Source of the DNA: a virus
Length of the DNA: 31,668 bases
Reading direction: 5' to 3' (one strand)
IMG/VR virus record: IMGVR_UViG_3300032307_000772
Span: 1 to 31,668 of that record
Shown here: in pieces, positions 14,208 to 21,707 of the stretch
Position numbering within the stretch: the stretch's first letter is position 1
Layout of the letters: each line of letters opens with the position of its first letter
Position numbers and translations under genes: made by a program
The notes under the pieces: generated by a model
What the model saw: only the letters and a program-made list of their open reading frames with translations
Databases searched by the model: none
What the model was told of the DNA's origin: nothing

Positions 14208-14235
14208 CAAATATATGATTTTTTTTGATTACCAA
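14208..14235 (-). promoter_or_regulatory. Bacteroidota-type promoter before the endolysin
   Basis: The minus strand has TATATTTG (14208-14215), a perfect TAnnTTTG -7 box, with TTG 17 nt further upstream (14233-14235). It lies in a 53 nt gap, unusually wide here, before the endolysin ATG at 14186. Confidence 0.5.
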
Positions 14236-14239
14236 TACA

Positions 14240-14545
14240 TTACACCATTTCTAATATTTCTTGATGCACCTCGACCATATCTTCTTTTGGTTTTAATTTT
14301 CTAAATCTCCATTCAGCAAAAGCAGGTTCTTGAAAACCACCAACTAATTCTATAAAAACAATCGGATTATCTATCTCTTCAAGTAAAACACCCGTTGCAA
14401 TACCTCTGTTTGTTTTTATTTCTCTAATAGTGTATTTGTTATCTTTTTTAACCCAATTAGGAACAAGCCTTTTTAAATGCTCGACCGCTTCAGGTTGCAT
14501 TGAATCGTCTATACAAACAACTCTATCTCCTACGCTAAATCCCAT
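14240..14545 (-). CDS. SH3-like beta-barrel phage protein, unknown function
   Basis: 101 residues. It begins MGFSVGDRVVCIDDSMQPEA, continues with KYTIREIKTNRGIATGVLLE and ends 'EWRFRKLKPKEDMVEV'. The 'GDRVVCID...YTIREI...' layout is that of a widespread small beta-barrel phage protein of unknown role, often found near DNA-metabolism genes. No catalytic motif. It ends just before the endolysin promoter. Confidence 0.7.
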   Translation of the reverse strand: MGFSVGDRVVCIDDSMQPEAVEHLKRLVPNWVKKDNKYTIREIKTNRGIATGVLLEEIDNPIVFIELVGGFQEPAFAEWRFRKLKPKEDMVEVHQEILEMV

Positions 14546-14548
14546 AAT

Positions 14549-14791
14549 TTATTTTTTTAAATTTTTTTCAATCAACCATTTCGGAGCGGTTAAAAAATAT
14601 GTTGGCAGGTTTTTTTTAGGGTCAACAGGCTCAACTCTCTCAATTAAGCATAGGCTTTTAGGAAACCACTTTAAATTACTTGCAGAAACATTAAGTCCGT
14701 CCTCATTAAATACCAAATCCACTAATACACCAATAGACTTTTCACTTTCTCTTGGAGATGTAACCTGAATAGTAATTAATTCTTTGGACAT
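14549..14791 (-). CDS. Hypothetical protein, 80 residues
   Basis: Starts MSKELITIQVTSPRESEKSI, ends YFLTAPKWLIEKNLKK. It has two likely beta hairpins and a short C-terminal helix, with no cysteine or membrane features. Spacing to both neighbours is 3-6 nt, so it belongs to the same operon as the OB-fold gene upstream. Confidence 0.6.
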   Translation of the reverse strand: MSKELITIQVTSPRESEKSIGVLVDLVFNEDGLNVSASNLKWFPKSLCLIERVEPVDPKKNLPTYFLTAPKWLIEKNLKK

Positions 14792-14797
14792 ATTGAT

Positions 14798-15094
14798 TTA
14801 TTGTTGATTTGGTATAGCGGAATCAGTTCTTTCTAATTTCCAACCTTGTAATTGATTAAAATAGCCCACTTCCCCATTTTTGTTTGTGTACTCTTTACCT
14901 CTGACGTTTATTTTAACGCTTACGTTTTCGCCAACTTTATAATTGTCAAGAATTGAGCATTTGTCTTGAACAAAATCAATCAAAATATGTTGAGGATATT
15001 GCTCATCGGTTGTTACAACTAATTCTCTTTTTTTGAAAGTGTCTGAAACCTCTTTAGTTGGGTTTATCACTTTAATTTTTCCTACGATTTCCAT
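14798..15094 (-). CDS. DUF3127 OB-fold protein (ssDNA-binding-like)
   Basis: 98 residues. The sequence MEIVGKIKVINPTKEVSDTF, then KKRELVVTTDEQYPQHILID, VGENVSVKINVRGKEY and GYFNQLQGWKLER matches the DUF3127 family of Bacteroidota and their phages: short OB folds that often replace or accompany SSB in phage replication modules. Aromatic Y/W residues near the C-terminus fit single-strand DNA binding. ssDNA binding is inferred from fold and context. Separated from another OB-like gene by a homing endonuclease gene. Confidence 0.82.
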   Translation of the reverse strand: MEIVGKIKVINPTKEVSDTFKKRELVVTTDEQYPQHILIDFVQDKCSILDNYKVGENVSVKINVRGKEYTNKNGEVGYFNQLQGWKLERTDSAIPNQQ

Positions 15095-15116
15095 TTTTTA
15101 AGTTTCTTTTTTATTA

Positions 15117-15665
15117 TTATAAATATTTGTTTGATATTTTATTTTCCGATTCAAAAATACATCTTTTTAAATATGCTTCCTCTTCGGAATCATAAAACCC
15201 AAGATGTATCTTTCTGCCATTAAATTGAATTTGACTTCTCCATTTATTAGTTTTTATAACAAAACTAACTCCAATATAATTACTTGTTTTTTTTAATAAG
15301 GTTTGTTTATGACACTCGTTTTCTCTACTTGAAACCCACTCAAGGTTTTCTAAATTATTGCATTTTTTATCTCCGTTAATATGATTTACTTGCTTACTAA
15401 AGTCGTCTGTAAACAAAAAAGACTTTGCGACTAATCTGTGTACTAAAAAACAACTCAAAACACCATTTTTACATATAGTAGTTTGTTCATAACCATTATT
15501 GTTAAATTTAGTAGAGAGTATTTTTTCAGGATATTCTCTTATTGTCTTAAAATTTTTTCCTGTAAATCTTTTTTTAGCCAAACTTTTAACCCTGCCTAAA
15601 TTTGAAATTTGATATAAATTTTCATATCCAATAATGTCTTTCCAAACCTCTATATTTAAACCCAT
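15117..15665 (-). CDS. Homing endonuclease, NUMOD4-HNH-AP2
   Basis: 182 residues in three modules. NUMOD4 is at 6-50 (EVWKDIIGYENLYQISNLGR then VKSL). The HNH domain is about 73-119, with LVHRLVAKSF, VNHINGDKKCNNLENLEWVS (93-112) and NECH. The C-terminal AP2-type DNA-binding domain is about 128-172 (SNYIGVSFVIKTNKWRSQIQ then GRKIHLGFYDSEEEA). All catalytic residues appear present, so it is probably active. It stands between the DUF3127 gene and a second OB-like gene with gaps of about 22 and 1 nt. Confidence 0.93.
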   Translation of the reverse strand: MGLNIEVWKDIIGYENLYQISNLGRVKSLAKKRFTGKNFKTIREYPEKILSTKFNNNGYEQTTICKNGVLSCFLVHRLVAKSFLFTDDFSKQVNHINGDKKCNNLENLEWVSSRENECHKQTLLKKTSNYIGVSFVIKTNKWRSQIQFNGRKIHLGFYDSEEEAYLKRCIFESENKISNKYL

Positions 15666-15666
15666 A

Positions 15667-15975
15667 TTATCCTATTATTTCTCCCGTAGATAAATCAACG
15701 ATTAATTGTTGCGGAGATTTTTTAGCAACAACGTTTATTTTCTCTACTATTGCACTTGTTAAGTATTTGTCTTGCCACTTTTTAGATTTAATGTAGTAGT
15801 CTATTTTTACAGTATCTCCTTTTTCTATTCTTAATTGTTGAATTAAAACTTTGATTTCTAAAAAAGCCGTAAAAGCGACAGGGAAATAAGATTCATTCTT
15901 TTTTACCTGAATAACAACCTGCATAACCGTATCGGTTACAGGGATTAAGTCTAATATTTTGCCTTTACAAACCAT
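15667..15975 (-). CDS. OB-fold-like protein (possible DUF3127 relative/SSB-like)
   Basis: 102 residues. MVCKGKILDLIPVTDTVMQV opens like DUF3127 (GKI...I...), followed by alternating strands (VVIQVKKNESYFPVAFTAFL), KGDTVKIDYYIKSKKWQDKY as the second half of an OB barrel, and a TSAIVEKINVV strand. The short C-terminal tail is acidic. It looks like a divergent paralog of the 14798-15094 protein, which lies two genes downstream with only a homing endonuclease between. ssDNA binding is inferred from fold and context. Confidence 0.6.
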   Translation of the reverse strand: MVCKGKILDLIPVTDTVMQVVIQVKKNESYFPVAFTAFLEIKVLIQQLRIEKGDTVKIDYYIKSKKWQDKYLTSAIVEKINVVAKKSPQQLIVDLSTGEIIG

Positions 15976-16011
15976 AATAATAATTATCTTTTGTAAAAAT
16001 AAATATTATTT

Positions 16012-16854
16012 CTAATATAAAAGCATTTCATACGTTAATTTTTTTAACATATTATCTAATTCCATAACATCAATCCAAAAATTAGCAACATATCGCCTTG
16101 CACCTCTTCTAACTATTTCCTCTTTTTTAGTCGCATTAAAAGAAACATCGTTTATCATTTTTTTTAGATTTCCTTTTTTGGAATCGCTTACTGCTTCTAA
16201 AAATTGTCTTTCCCCGCTTTCCATTGCTTTTTTGATTAACTCATCATCAATATTAACAAGTTTGTTGTGTCTTATGAAGTTGTAGATTACTTCGCCTAAA
16301 TCATCATAAAGTTCGCCTTTATCGACTATTTTTTTAGCATTTACAAGTAATTCTTTAAAGTTTTTAAGGCGTTCTTCTTTTGAAATAGGTTCTTTGTTTG
16401 CTTCTTCTAATTTTAAAACTTTTTGTCTTACTCCAAAGCAAACAGTACTTTTGTATTTTTCATACGCTTTAAGAACTTTTGAAACATAAATCATAGTTAA
16501 TTTACCATAATGCTCGGCATCTGTTTCAAGCAAATCAGAATCAATAGAAACGAGCCTTACACATACTTTTAAATCGAAAATATTTAAGTTAGGGAAATTT
16601 TCTCTTATAAAATTGTTTAAAGTTACTAAATCTTGAGCAACAACAGTTATACCTAATGCGTAACCCCATTGAGCAATAATCTTTGTTATTTCTGTAATTT
16701 CTGCTTTATTAGAACTATTTATTTCTTTTAAAGTTCTATCAGTAATTTTCTTATTAAAAATTAAAATGTCATTCGGATTAGTGTTTGGCAAATTGCCAAC
16801 TACTAAATTATCCTTGACTATTAAAGAACTCTGTTGCGATACTAACTTGGTCAT
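16012..16854 (-). CDS. Hypothetical helical protein next to the replication gene
   Basis: 280 residues, mostly alpha-helical and charged (for example SKVLKAYEKYKS, EERLKNFKELLVNAKKIVDK). The only candidate ATG overlaps the end of the Phg_2220_C gene by 47 nt in another frame, the longest overlap in the window. No Walker, helicase or nuclease motif is visible. Immediate coupling to a replisome-organizer-like gene suggests a partner in replication initiation, such as a helicase loader or primase accessory. This is inference from position only. Confidence 0.65.
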   Translation of the reverse strand: MTKLVSQQSSLIVKDNLVVGNLPNTNPNDILIFNKKITDRTLKEINSSNKAEITEITKIIAQWGYALGITVVAQDLVTLNNFIRENFPNLNIFDLKVCVRLVSIDSDLLETDAEHYGKLTMIYVSKVLKAYEKYKSTVCFGVRQKVLKLEEANKEPISKEERLKNFKELLVNAKKIVDKGELYDDLGEVIYNFIRHNKLVNIDDELIKKAMESGERQFLEAVSDSKKGNLKKMINDVSFNATKKEEIVRRGARRYVANFWIDVMELDNMLKKLTYEMLLY

Positions 16855-17524
16855 AAGTGTTTTTTAAATTTGAGTTTGGAGCATTTGAAACTACATTTTC
16901 GTTTAAATATGATTCAAACTTGTTTGAAAATAAGGTTTCAGGTCTTAAAAATTGTTCCATTTTAGAACCTAACCAATTTTTTGTTTTTACAGATATTACC
17001 TGTTTAAAATCATCAATATTAAATCCATCATTTAATCTTTGAGTAATAAACTTCCTATTGATTACAGAGGTTGTCTTGTAATTTTTGCCTGTGGCTAAAT
17101 TAAGATAGTTTATTATTTCTTCATAAACCTCATTTGGATAAGATGTTTCTGTTGATTTTTTTCTTGGTTTTTTTTGATTTTCTGTAATAATTTCAGCCTC
17201 TATGGGTTTTTCTTTTAAAACTTCTTGAACAGGCTCTTTTAAATGATTTGTTTTTGAAACATACTCTACATATTTTTCTTCATTTATCGACAAAACAAGT
17301 TCACTATAATTCTTCCTTAAAACATACAATTTTACATATTTCGGAAACACACTTACACCATAGTTTATTACTCTGTAATAAGTTGTTTTTGAAATATCAA
17401 TTGGTACATTAAGTTTTATAGTTACATTTTCTTCTTTGTGAAATTGAAGTATAATAGGAAGCCATATTTTATAATAAATAGCGCCCATTTTTCTTAAATC
17501 ATTTATGAAGTCTAATATTTCCAT
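16808..17524 (-). CDS. Replication protein with Phg_2220_C domain (replisome organizer-like)
   Basis: 238 residues. Residues 1-95 form a compact helical/winged-helix-like N-terminal region. A charged linker (about 96-128, ending KKPRKKSTET) follows. Residues 132-210 are a textbook conserved phage C-terminal domain (Phg_2220_C): VYEEIINYLNLATGKNYKTT, FITQRLNDGFNIDDFKQVIS, KNWLGSKMEQFLRPETLF and NKFESYLNE. Such proteins bind the phage origin and recruit the helicase. The gene starts at the last base of the Cro-like regulator's stop region (1 nt overlap), indicating tight coupling. Confidence 0.88.
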   Translation of the reverse strand: MEILDFINDLRKMGAIYYKIWLPIILQFHKEENVTIKLNVPIDISKTTYYRVINYGVSVFPKYVKLYVLRKNYSELVLSINEEKYVEYVSKTNHLKEPVQEVLKEKPIEAEIITENQKKPRKKSTETSYPNEVYEEIINYLNLATGKNYKTTSVINRKFITQRLNDGFNIDDFKQVISVKTKNWLGSKMEQFLRPETLFSNKFESYLNENVVSNAPNSNLKNTYDQVSIATEFFNSQG

Positions 17525-17751
17525 CAGTCAACTATATCGTCAATTGGTAAATTAAGTGCGTTACAAATCAATATTGCGGTATTGATGTTATAATTTTTTC
17601 TTTTGCCGTTTACAATTTCATTGATAATATACATAGAAACAGATTTACCATTGTTCGCTTCCATTATCAAGTTATAAAGGTCTTTTTGTGTCATACTCCT
17701 ATCAAGAAGTATTTTGTATAACTTGGTTACTTCTACCTGTATTTTTTGCAT
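17524..17751 (-). CDS. Small Cro/XRE-like helix-turn-helix regulator
   Basis: 75 residues. The five-helix XRE layout is visible: LYKILLDRSMTQKDLYNLIM (11-30; the first HTH helix is TQKDLYNLIMEA), MYIINEIVNGKRKNYNINTA as the recognition helix and loop, then ILICNALNLPIDDIVD. It lacks a dimerisation tail, as in Cro. It probably binds operators near the replication genes; no specific site was identified with confidence. Confidence 0.75.
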   Translation of the reverse strand: MQKIQVEVTKLYKILLDRSMTQKDLYNLIMEANNGKSVSMYIINEIVNGKRKNYNINTAILICNALNLPIDDIVD

Positions 17752-17754
17752 TTT

Positions 17755-17964
17755 TTAGATATTTAAAATTCTTAATGTTTCTTCAAAATCGTTTTTGAGG
17801 AAAAAATCGTTATAAACTTCAACAAAATCTTTATCTCCGTTCAGAGATATGAAATCAAGTGTTTTGTGAAAAATTGTTTCTTTTGAAGCCTTTTTTGTTT
17901 TAGAAGACAAAACTTCGCTGATATTTGTTACCGACTCCAAAGTTACTTTTTTAATTTGTTCCAT
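17755..17964 (-). CDS. Hypothetical protein, 69 residues
   Basis: Starts MEQIKKVTLESVTNISEVLS and ends NDFFLKNDFEETLRILNI. Helical, with a lysine-rich stretch in the middle. No recognisable motif. Sits 3 nt upstream of the Cro-like gene and 1 nt downstream of the 17966-18466 gene. Confidence 0.6.
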   Translation of the reverse strand: MEQIKKVTLESVTNISEVLSSKTKKASKETIFHKTLDFISLNGDKDFVEVYNDFFLKNDFEETLRILNI

Positions 17965-17965
17965 T

Positions 17966-18466
17966 TTATTTTTTAGTGATTAATTTATAATTAACTACTT
18001 CCACTTTTTTTCCAAGTTCATTGTGCAAAAAGATTTTTTCAGTTTTAAAAACAAAACCGTCTTTTCTCAAAAACCAAATGAAATTATGTAAACTTTTTAC
18101 TTTAAATTTTTGTTCACAGGTAAGAACGTCAAGCGAACCATAGGCTATTAAGTATTCTTTAATTTCATTCAAAGTTTTTTGACCTACAATGTTTTTCTTT
18201 CTCTTCTTTTTTGGTTTATTTTCGGAACTTAAAAAATCTTTATCTGTATTTATTTCCTTTTGAATTATTTCATTAGAAACAAAAAAATCATCTCCGCTCG
18301 GCATAGAACTATCAATTTTTATTGGATTAAAAAAATCATCTCCTTTTGGTATTGGACAATTTTCTTTTTCTTGGTCTTCAAAATTTTCAATTATTCCGCC
18401 TTGAGCGAATTTATCTTTTGATTGGCTACCAAAAAAAAGATTCCAAATGAATTTAAAAATTTTCAT
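17966..18466 (-). CDS. Hypothetical protein with repeated 'GDDFF' motif
   Basis: 166 residues. A short hydrophobic N-terminus (MKIFKFIWNLFFGSQS) precedes an acidic, probably disordered linker with two near-repeats, PIPKGDDFFNP (about 38-48) and SMPSGDDFFVS (about 54-64). A basic patch KPKKKRKKN follows. The C-terminal 70 residues (VGQKTLNEIKEYLIAYGSLD onwards) look like a winged-helix DNA-binding domain. The doubled motif could be a peptide dock for a partner. Function unknown. Confidence 0.65.
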   Translation of the reverse strand: MKIFKFIWNLFFGSQSKDKFAQGGIIENFEDQEKENCPIPKGDDFFNPIKIDSSMPSGDDFFVSNEIIQKEINTDKDFLSSENKPKKKRKKNIVGQKTLNEIKEYLIAYGSLDVLTCEQKFKVKSLHNFIWFLRKDGFVFKTEKIFLHNELGKKVEVVNYKLITKK

Positions 18467-18494
18467 AATGTTGGTTTATTAAAAGGTTAGTAGT

Positions 18495-19016
18495 TTATTT
18501 TGAACAATCTATTTCTACAATTTTAAAATTGGTATATGCCCTAACAAAATAGTCTTTTTCAGTTTCTTTTAAAGAATATGTAAGGTTGTCAAAGGTTCTG
18601 CCATTTGTGAAACGTATTGCGGAAACTTTTTTGGAAGATAATTGATTAAGTTGGTCTTCAGAAAAATCAAAGTAGGCGTTTCCATCACAATTAAACTTAT
18701 TCCAAGATGTCATAGTTATTTTAGTATCATCTTCAAACAAAAATATCAGTTCATCTTTTTCATCGCAAGCCCCAATGTTTACATTTTTACAATTAAAACC
18801 ATTGTTTACCAATTTACCATCATTTGTTATAAAACTTGGAGTAATAGTAAAACCTTTAGTTTTTTCAGCATTAGAACAGATTAACTTTTTTTCTGCAAAA
18901 TAGTATTCCTTTTCGCTCATTTTGTCTTTGCAATGTTGGATTACAAAAGGATTTTTAGTTTGAGAAAACACGCTTAAAGAGATAAGCAACATAAAACTTA
19001 ATAGTAATTTTTTCAT
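18495..19016 (-). CDS. Secreted protein, unknown function
   Basis: 173 residues. MKKLLLSFMLLISLSVFSQT is a Sec signal peptide with the flavobacterial 'VFSQ' cleavage style, so the mature part should be periplasmic. The mature region has four or more cysteines (QHCKDKM, LICSN, GFNCKNVNIGACDEK, EIDCSK) that could form disulfides, and is otherwise beta-rich. No family recognised. A phage gene with an exported product in an early/replication region suggests an effect on the host envelope, but this is inference. Confidence 0.75.
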   Translation of the reverse strand: MKKLLLSFMLLISLSVFSQTKNPFVIQHCKDKMSEKEYYFAEKKLICSNAEKTKGFTITPSFITNDGKLVNNGFNCKNVNIGACDEKDELIFLFEDDTKITMTSWNKFNCDGNAYFDFSEDQLNQLSSKKVSAIRFTNGRTFDNLTYSLKETEKDYFVRAYTNFKIVEIDCSK

Positions 19017-19062
19017 AATTTTTTGTTTTTAGATTTGTTTTTAGATTTATTTTAATTTTTTT

Positions 19063-19269
19063 TTAGGATTGAAAAAATTTAATAGCGGTGTAGTGTGTCA
19101 ATCCAAAACCCACACCGCTTATAAGAGAAACTTTTACAAAATTCCCGAATTCAGGATAAGCAAAAAAGCCATTAAAAAAACAGTCAAAAAGAATGATAAG
19201 AATAACAATACTTACAGAAAATAAAATACCAACAAGGTAATGATAAAAGATTGTTTTTAAAGTTTCCAT
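19063..19269 (-). CDS. Small two-helix membrane protein
   Basis: 68 residues with two hydrophobic segments: YHYLVGILFSVSIVILIILF (about 9-28) and FVKVSLISGVGFGLTHYTAI (about 44-63), joined by an aromatic loop (DCFFNGFFAYPEFGN). Could be an inner-membrane accessory, holin-like or exclusion protein. It is the first gene after the best-formed promoter in the window (TTTG-N20-TAAGTTTG). Confidence 0.7.
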   Translation of the reverse strand: METLKTIFYHYLVGILFSVSIVILIILFDCFFNGFFAYPEFGNFVKVSLISGVGFGLTHYTAIKFFQS

Positions 19270-19287
19270 AGTGTTTTTTTAGTTCTT

Positions 19288-19319
19288 CAAACTTACATAA
19301 TATTATTTAGAATATCAAA
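19288..19319 (-). promoter_or_regulatory. Bacteroidota-type promoter, full TTTG/TAnnTTTG match
   Basis: On the minus strand TTTG (19316-19319) is followed after 20 nt by TAAGTTTG (19288-19295), 19 nt before the ATG at 19269. Spacing and both boxes fit the primary sigma factor consensus of Bacteroidota. It lies in a 91 nt gap. Confidence 0.65.
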
Positions 19320-19352
19320 TATTTTTTATATTATTTTTACTTATTTATAATA
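19303..19352. repeat. AT-rich operator-like element shared with 25444-25474
   Basis: TTATTTAGAATA (19303-19314) and ACTTATTTATAATA (19339-19352) on the plus strand also occur, in the same order and orientation, before the DUF932 gene. Base composition makes chance similarity likely enough that confidence is modest. Confidence 0.35.
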
Positions 19353-19360
19353 CTTTTTAT

Positions 19361-20419
19361 TTATTCAGGATTAGTCCCTGCTTCCGCTATCTCTTTTAAA
19401 GCATTGTTTACTAAATTCCTTAAATTTTGAGGTACAATAAAGTATAAAACAGACTCTAAAGCAGACCTTGCTATAATGTATCTTGATTTAAGAATCTCAA
19501 AGTCCGATTTTTTAATAGTGATTAATTCTTCTTCTGAATCAGCCCCGAAAGAATCTTTATCCGCCACCTCTCTCTTAATTATGGTTGATGCTTCGGCAGT
19601 AGGCGTTGGATTTGTTTTTACAATAGTCTTTAATTCGTTAATCTGCTTTTCTTTTTCTTGATTTTGCTTTTTAAGTTTTTCGTTTTCTTTTTCAATTTTA
19701 TCACGCTCAATCAAATATTCTTGTTTTCTCAAAAGCAAATTATTCATAAGTTCTTCAAAAGCAACTGAATCAGTTTCAGTTGTTAGAATTAGGTCTTTTT
19801 CAGCATCATAAAACTGTTTAAATTCGGCTAACTTTAAACTTCTTTCTTGAAACAATTTTTGCTTTTCCTCTCTTTCTAAACGTTCTTTCTCTAATCTTAA
19901 TGCTTCTTCTCTTTTGTTCTCTAAAGACACTTTAGCACCATTTAAAATCGTAGTAAATGCTTCCTCTGAAATCAAATCTAATTGTATAGAATTTGGGTCA
20001 ATAACTTCAAGATAAGGCTTTAGCATTTCAGTTCTATCCGCTTTTAACTTAATGCGCTTGTTTTGTTCTTGTATTTCTACAAATTTTTCTTGAAGTTCTA
20101 AATGCTTTTCAGCAGGTTCGATTAGACTCGTCAAATACTTTGCAACGCTATCAATCAATCTACCCTCGCTTAAAGATTGTTCTTTTAATGACTTTCTTAC
20201 TTTTTCAACCTCAATACGTTTGGCTTTAAGCAATAATCTACCCTCTCTTGCTTCAGCCATTAACTCTTTTTGAGTTTCGTCAGTTACTACTATGGCATTT
20301 GCCTTTTCAGACCATTCCTCAATCGCTTGGGTAAAGTCTTGAAATTTTTCTTTAATGTAATCTGCTTTGCTTTTTTCAATTACACCTGTTCCGATTAATT
20401 CGTCAATTTTTTGGCTCAT
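19361..20419 (-). CDS. Coiled-coil protein, DUF1351-like/recombination-associated
   Basis: 352 residues. Residues 60-130 (LLLKAKRIEVEKVRKSLKEQ, then RLIDSVAKYLTSLIEPAEKH and LELQEKFVEIQEQNKRIKLK) have the layout of phage proteins of the DUF1351 kind that accompany single-strand annealing or nuclease genes. A second, very long coiled coil spans about 160-275 (RLEKERLEREEKQKLFQERS, IEKENEKLKKQNQEKEKQIN). A helical C-terminal domain follows. No catalytic motif. The DnaQ-like exonuclease three genes upstream supports a DNA recombination/replication setting, but the exact role is unknown. Confidence 0.65.
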   Translation of the reverse strand: MSQKIDELIGTGVIEKSKADYIKEKFQDFTQAIEEWSEKANAIVVTDETQKELMAEAREGRLLLKAKRIEVEKVRKSLKEQSLSEGRLIDSVAKYLTSLIEPAEKHLELQEKFVEIQEQNKRIKLKADRTEMLKPYLEVIDPNSIQLDLISEEAFTTILNGAKVSLENKREEALRLEKERLEREEKQKLFQERSLKLAEFKQFYDAEKDLILTTETDSVAFEELMNNLLLRKQEYLIERDKIEKENEKLKKQNQEKEKQINELKTIVKTNPTPTAEASTIIKREVADKDSFGADSEEELITIKKSDFEILKSRYIIARSALESVLYFIVPQNLRNLVNNALKEIAEAGTNPE

Positions 20420-20436
20420 TTTATTTATTTTTTAAG

Positions 20437-20694
20437 TTATTTTGTTATTTTCATATCAGGATTTTCAGAAAGAGTAAATATCAATATTCCCGTATCTTGC
20501 TCTTTAAAATAAATAGTTTCTCTACCGCTTGTAGATTCTATTGCTTTACATTTTTCTATAACAATTTCTGTATCGTTCTTTGAAATAGAGGCTTTAACAT
20601 AATAATTAAAACTATTCTTTTTAAAACCCATTTTATTTGCTTGTTCATTGGTTATAAAATTTCCGTTTATCCCAATATTTTCAACATTTTTCAT
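20437..20694 (-). CDS. Hypothetical protein, 85 residues
   Basis: Starts MKNVENIGINGNFITNEQAN; the last part (FKEQDTGILIFTLSENPDMK) is beta-rich. No known motif, cysteine cluster or membrane segment. Spacing to neighbours is 5-18 nt. Confidence 0.6.
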   Translation of the reverse strand: MKNVENIGINGNFITNEQANKMGFKKNSFNYYVKASISKNDTEIVIEKCKAIESTSGRETIYFKEQDTGILIFTLSENPDMKITK

Positions 20695-20699
20695 ATTTT

Positions 20700-20963
20700 T
20701 TATTTTAAAAATTTTTGTTTTTCATTTTCTAAATAAATTTCAGAATATCTTACAAGGGTTTCTATTGAATGTCCATATTTAGAACCAACCTTTGAATTAT
20801 TTTTAAATATTGTTAAAAATATTCCGCAGTAATACGGCTTTATCTTTGGATTGCCCTCATAATCATACCGAATATCAAATTCGTAATCGTGAAATATCCC
20901 TTTTTTTGACGAATAATCAAGTCCAAAAAATTCGTTTTGTTCTGTCCAAACAATTGGCTTCAT
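20700..20963 (-). CDS. Hypothetical protein, 87 residues
   Basis: Starts MKPIVWTEQNEFFGLDYSSK. Aromatic- and strand-rich (YEFDIRYDYEGNPKIKPYYC, then GIFLTIFKNNSKVGSKYGHS) with a helical end. No recognised family. Lies 5 nt after the exonuclease gene's stop. Confidence 0.6.
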   Translation of the reverse strand: MKPIVWTEQNEFFGLDYSSKKGIFHDYEFDIRYDYEGNPKIKPYYCGIFLTIFKNNSKVGSKYGHSIETLVRYSEIYLENEKQKFLK

Positions 20964-20967
20964 AATA

Positions 20968-21705
20968 TTATTTTAAAAGCGTTCTTAATTTGGCTTTTGT
21001 TTCGTCAGGAAAATCACTACTTAAAACCCAATTTAGATAAGGAATATCTTTAGTAACGGGATTGTTAGCATTTTTACCTATTGACCAACAAACCTCTCCG
21101 TTTGCGTTTATGTAAGTTTTACCGCTTAAATCAAAACGTTTTCTTTCGCCTTGACACATTAAATCAATATCTTGAGGTGTAAGGTCTTCTTTGCCGTGTT
21201 GTTGCAATTGACACATTAAAATCTCAAAAGTGGCTCTAATATCATTTAGCGCATCGTGTGCGCCCTCTAAATCTTTGCCTGTGTACCTTTTATAAACCTC
21301 TCCAAGTTTGTTTGAGTTTAGGATTTTTTCAAACCTTAAAACATCAACTAAATTTAATTCCCAAGTAGGAAATTCGATACCACATCTGCTAAATTCTTTC
21401 ATCAACAATGGAACATCGTAAAAATCAGAGTTAAAACCTGCTATGTCGCAGTTTTCAAAATAGGCGAATAAAGACTTTGAAAGTTGTCTAAACGTTGGCG
21501 CATCGGCAACCATATCGTCAGTAATACCGTGAACGTCAGAAGCCTCTTTTGGGATAGGCATTTCAGGATTCATTAAAATTTTCTTTTCCTCTGATTTTCC
21601 GTCCAAGTCAATTTTTATGGTAGCGATTGATACGACTCTGTCTTTGGACAAATCAAGACCTGTGGATTCAAGGTCAAAAAACACTATTGGCTTTATTATT
21701 TTCAT
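20968..21705 (-). CDS. DnaQ-like DEDDh 3'-5' exonuclease
   Basis: 245 residues. Exo I is IVFFDLESTGLDLS (Asp11, Glu13). Exo II is CDIAGFNSDFYDVPLL (Asp97). Exo III is EGAHDALNDIRATFEIL (His150, Asp155), so it is a DEDDh enzyme like the DNA polymerase III epsilon subunit. The classic DVHGITDDMV block (58-67) is present. The extra C-terminal region (about 175-245) contains an NANGEVCWSIGKNANN segment found in phage/Bacteroidota versions. Two divalent metals should support 3'-5' degradation of DNA. It probably serves proofreading or DNA processing for phage replication. Confidence 0.92.
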   Translation of the reverse strand: MKIIKPIVFFDLESTGLDLSKDRVVSIATIKIDLDGKSEEKKILMNPEMPIPKEASDVHGITDDMVADAPTFRQLSKSLFAYFENCDIAGFNSDFYDVPLLMKEFSRCGIEFPTWELNLVDVLRFEKILNSNKLGEVYKRYTGKDLEGAHDALNDIRATFEILMCQLQQHGKEDLTPQDIDLMCQGERKRFDLSGKTYINANGEVCWSIGKNANNPVTKDIPYLNWVLSSDFPDETKAKLRTLLK

Positions 21706-21707
21706 AT

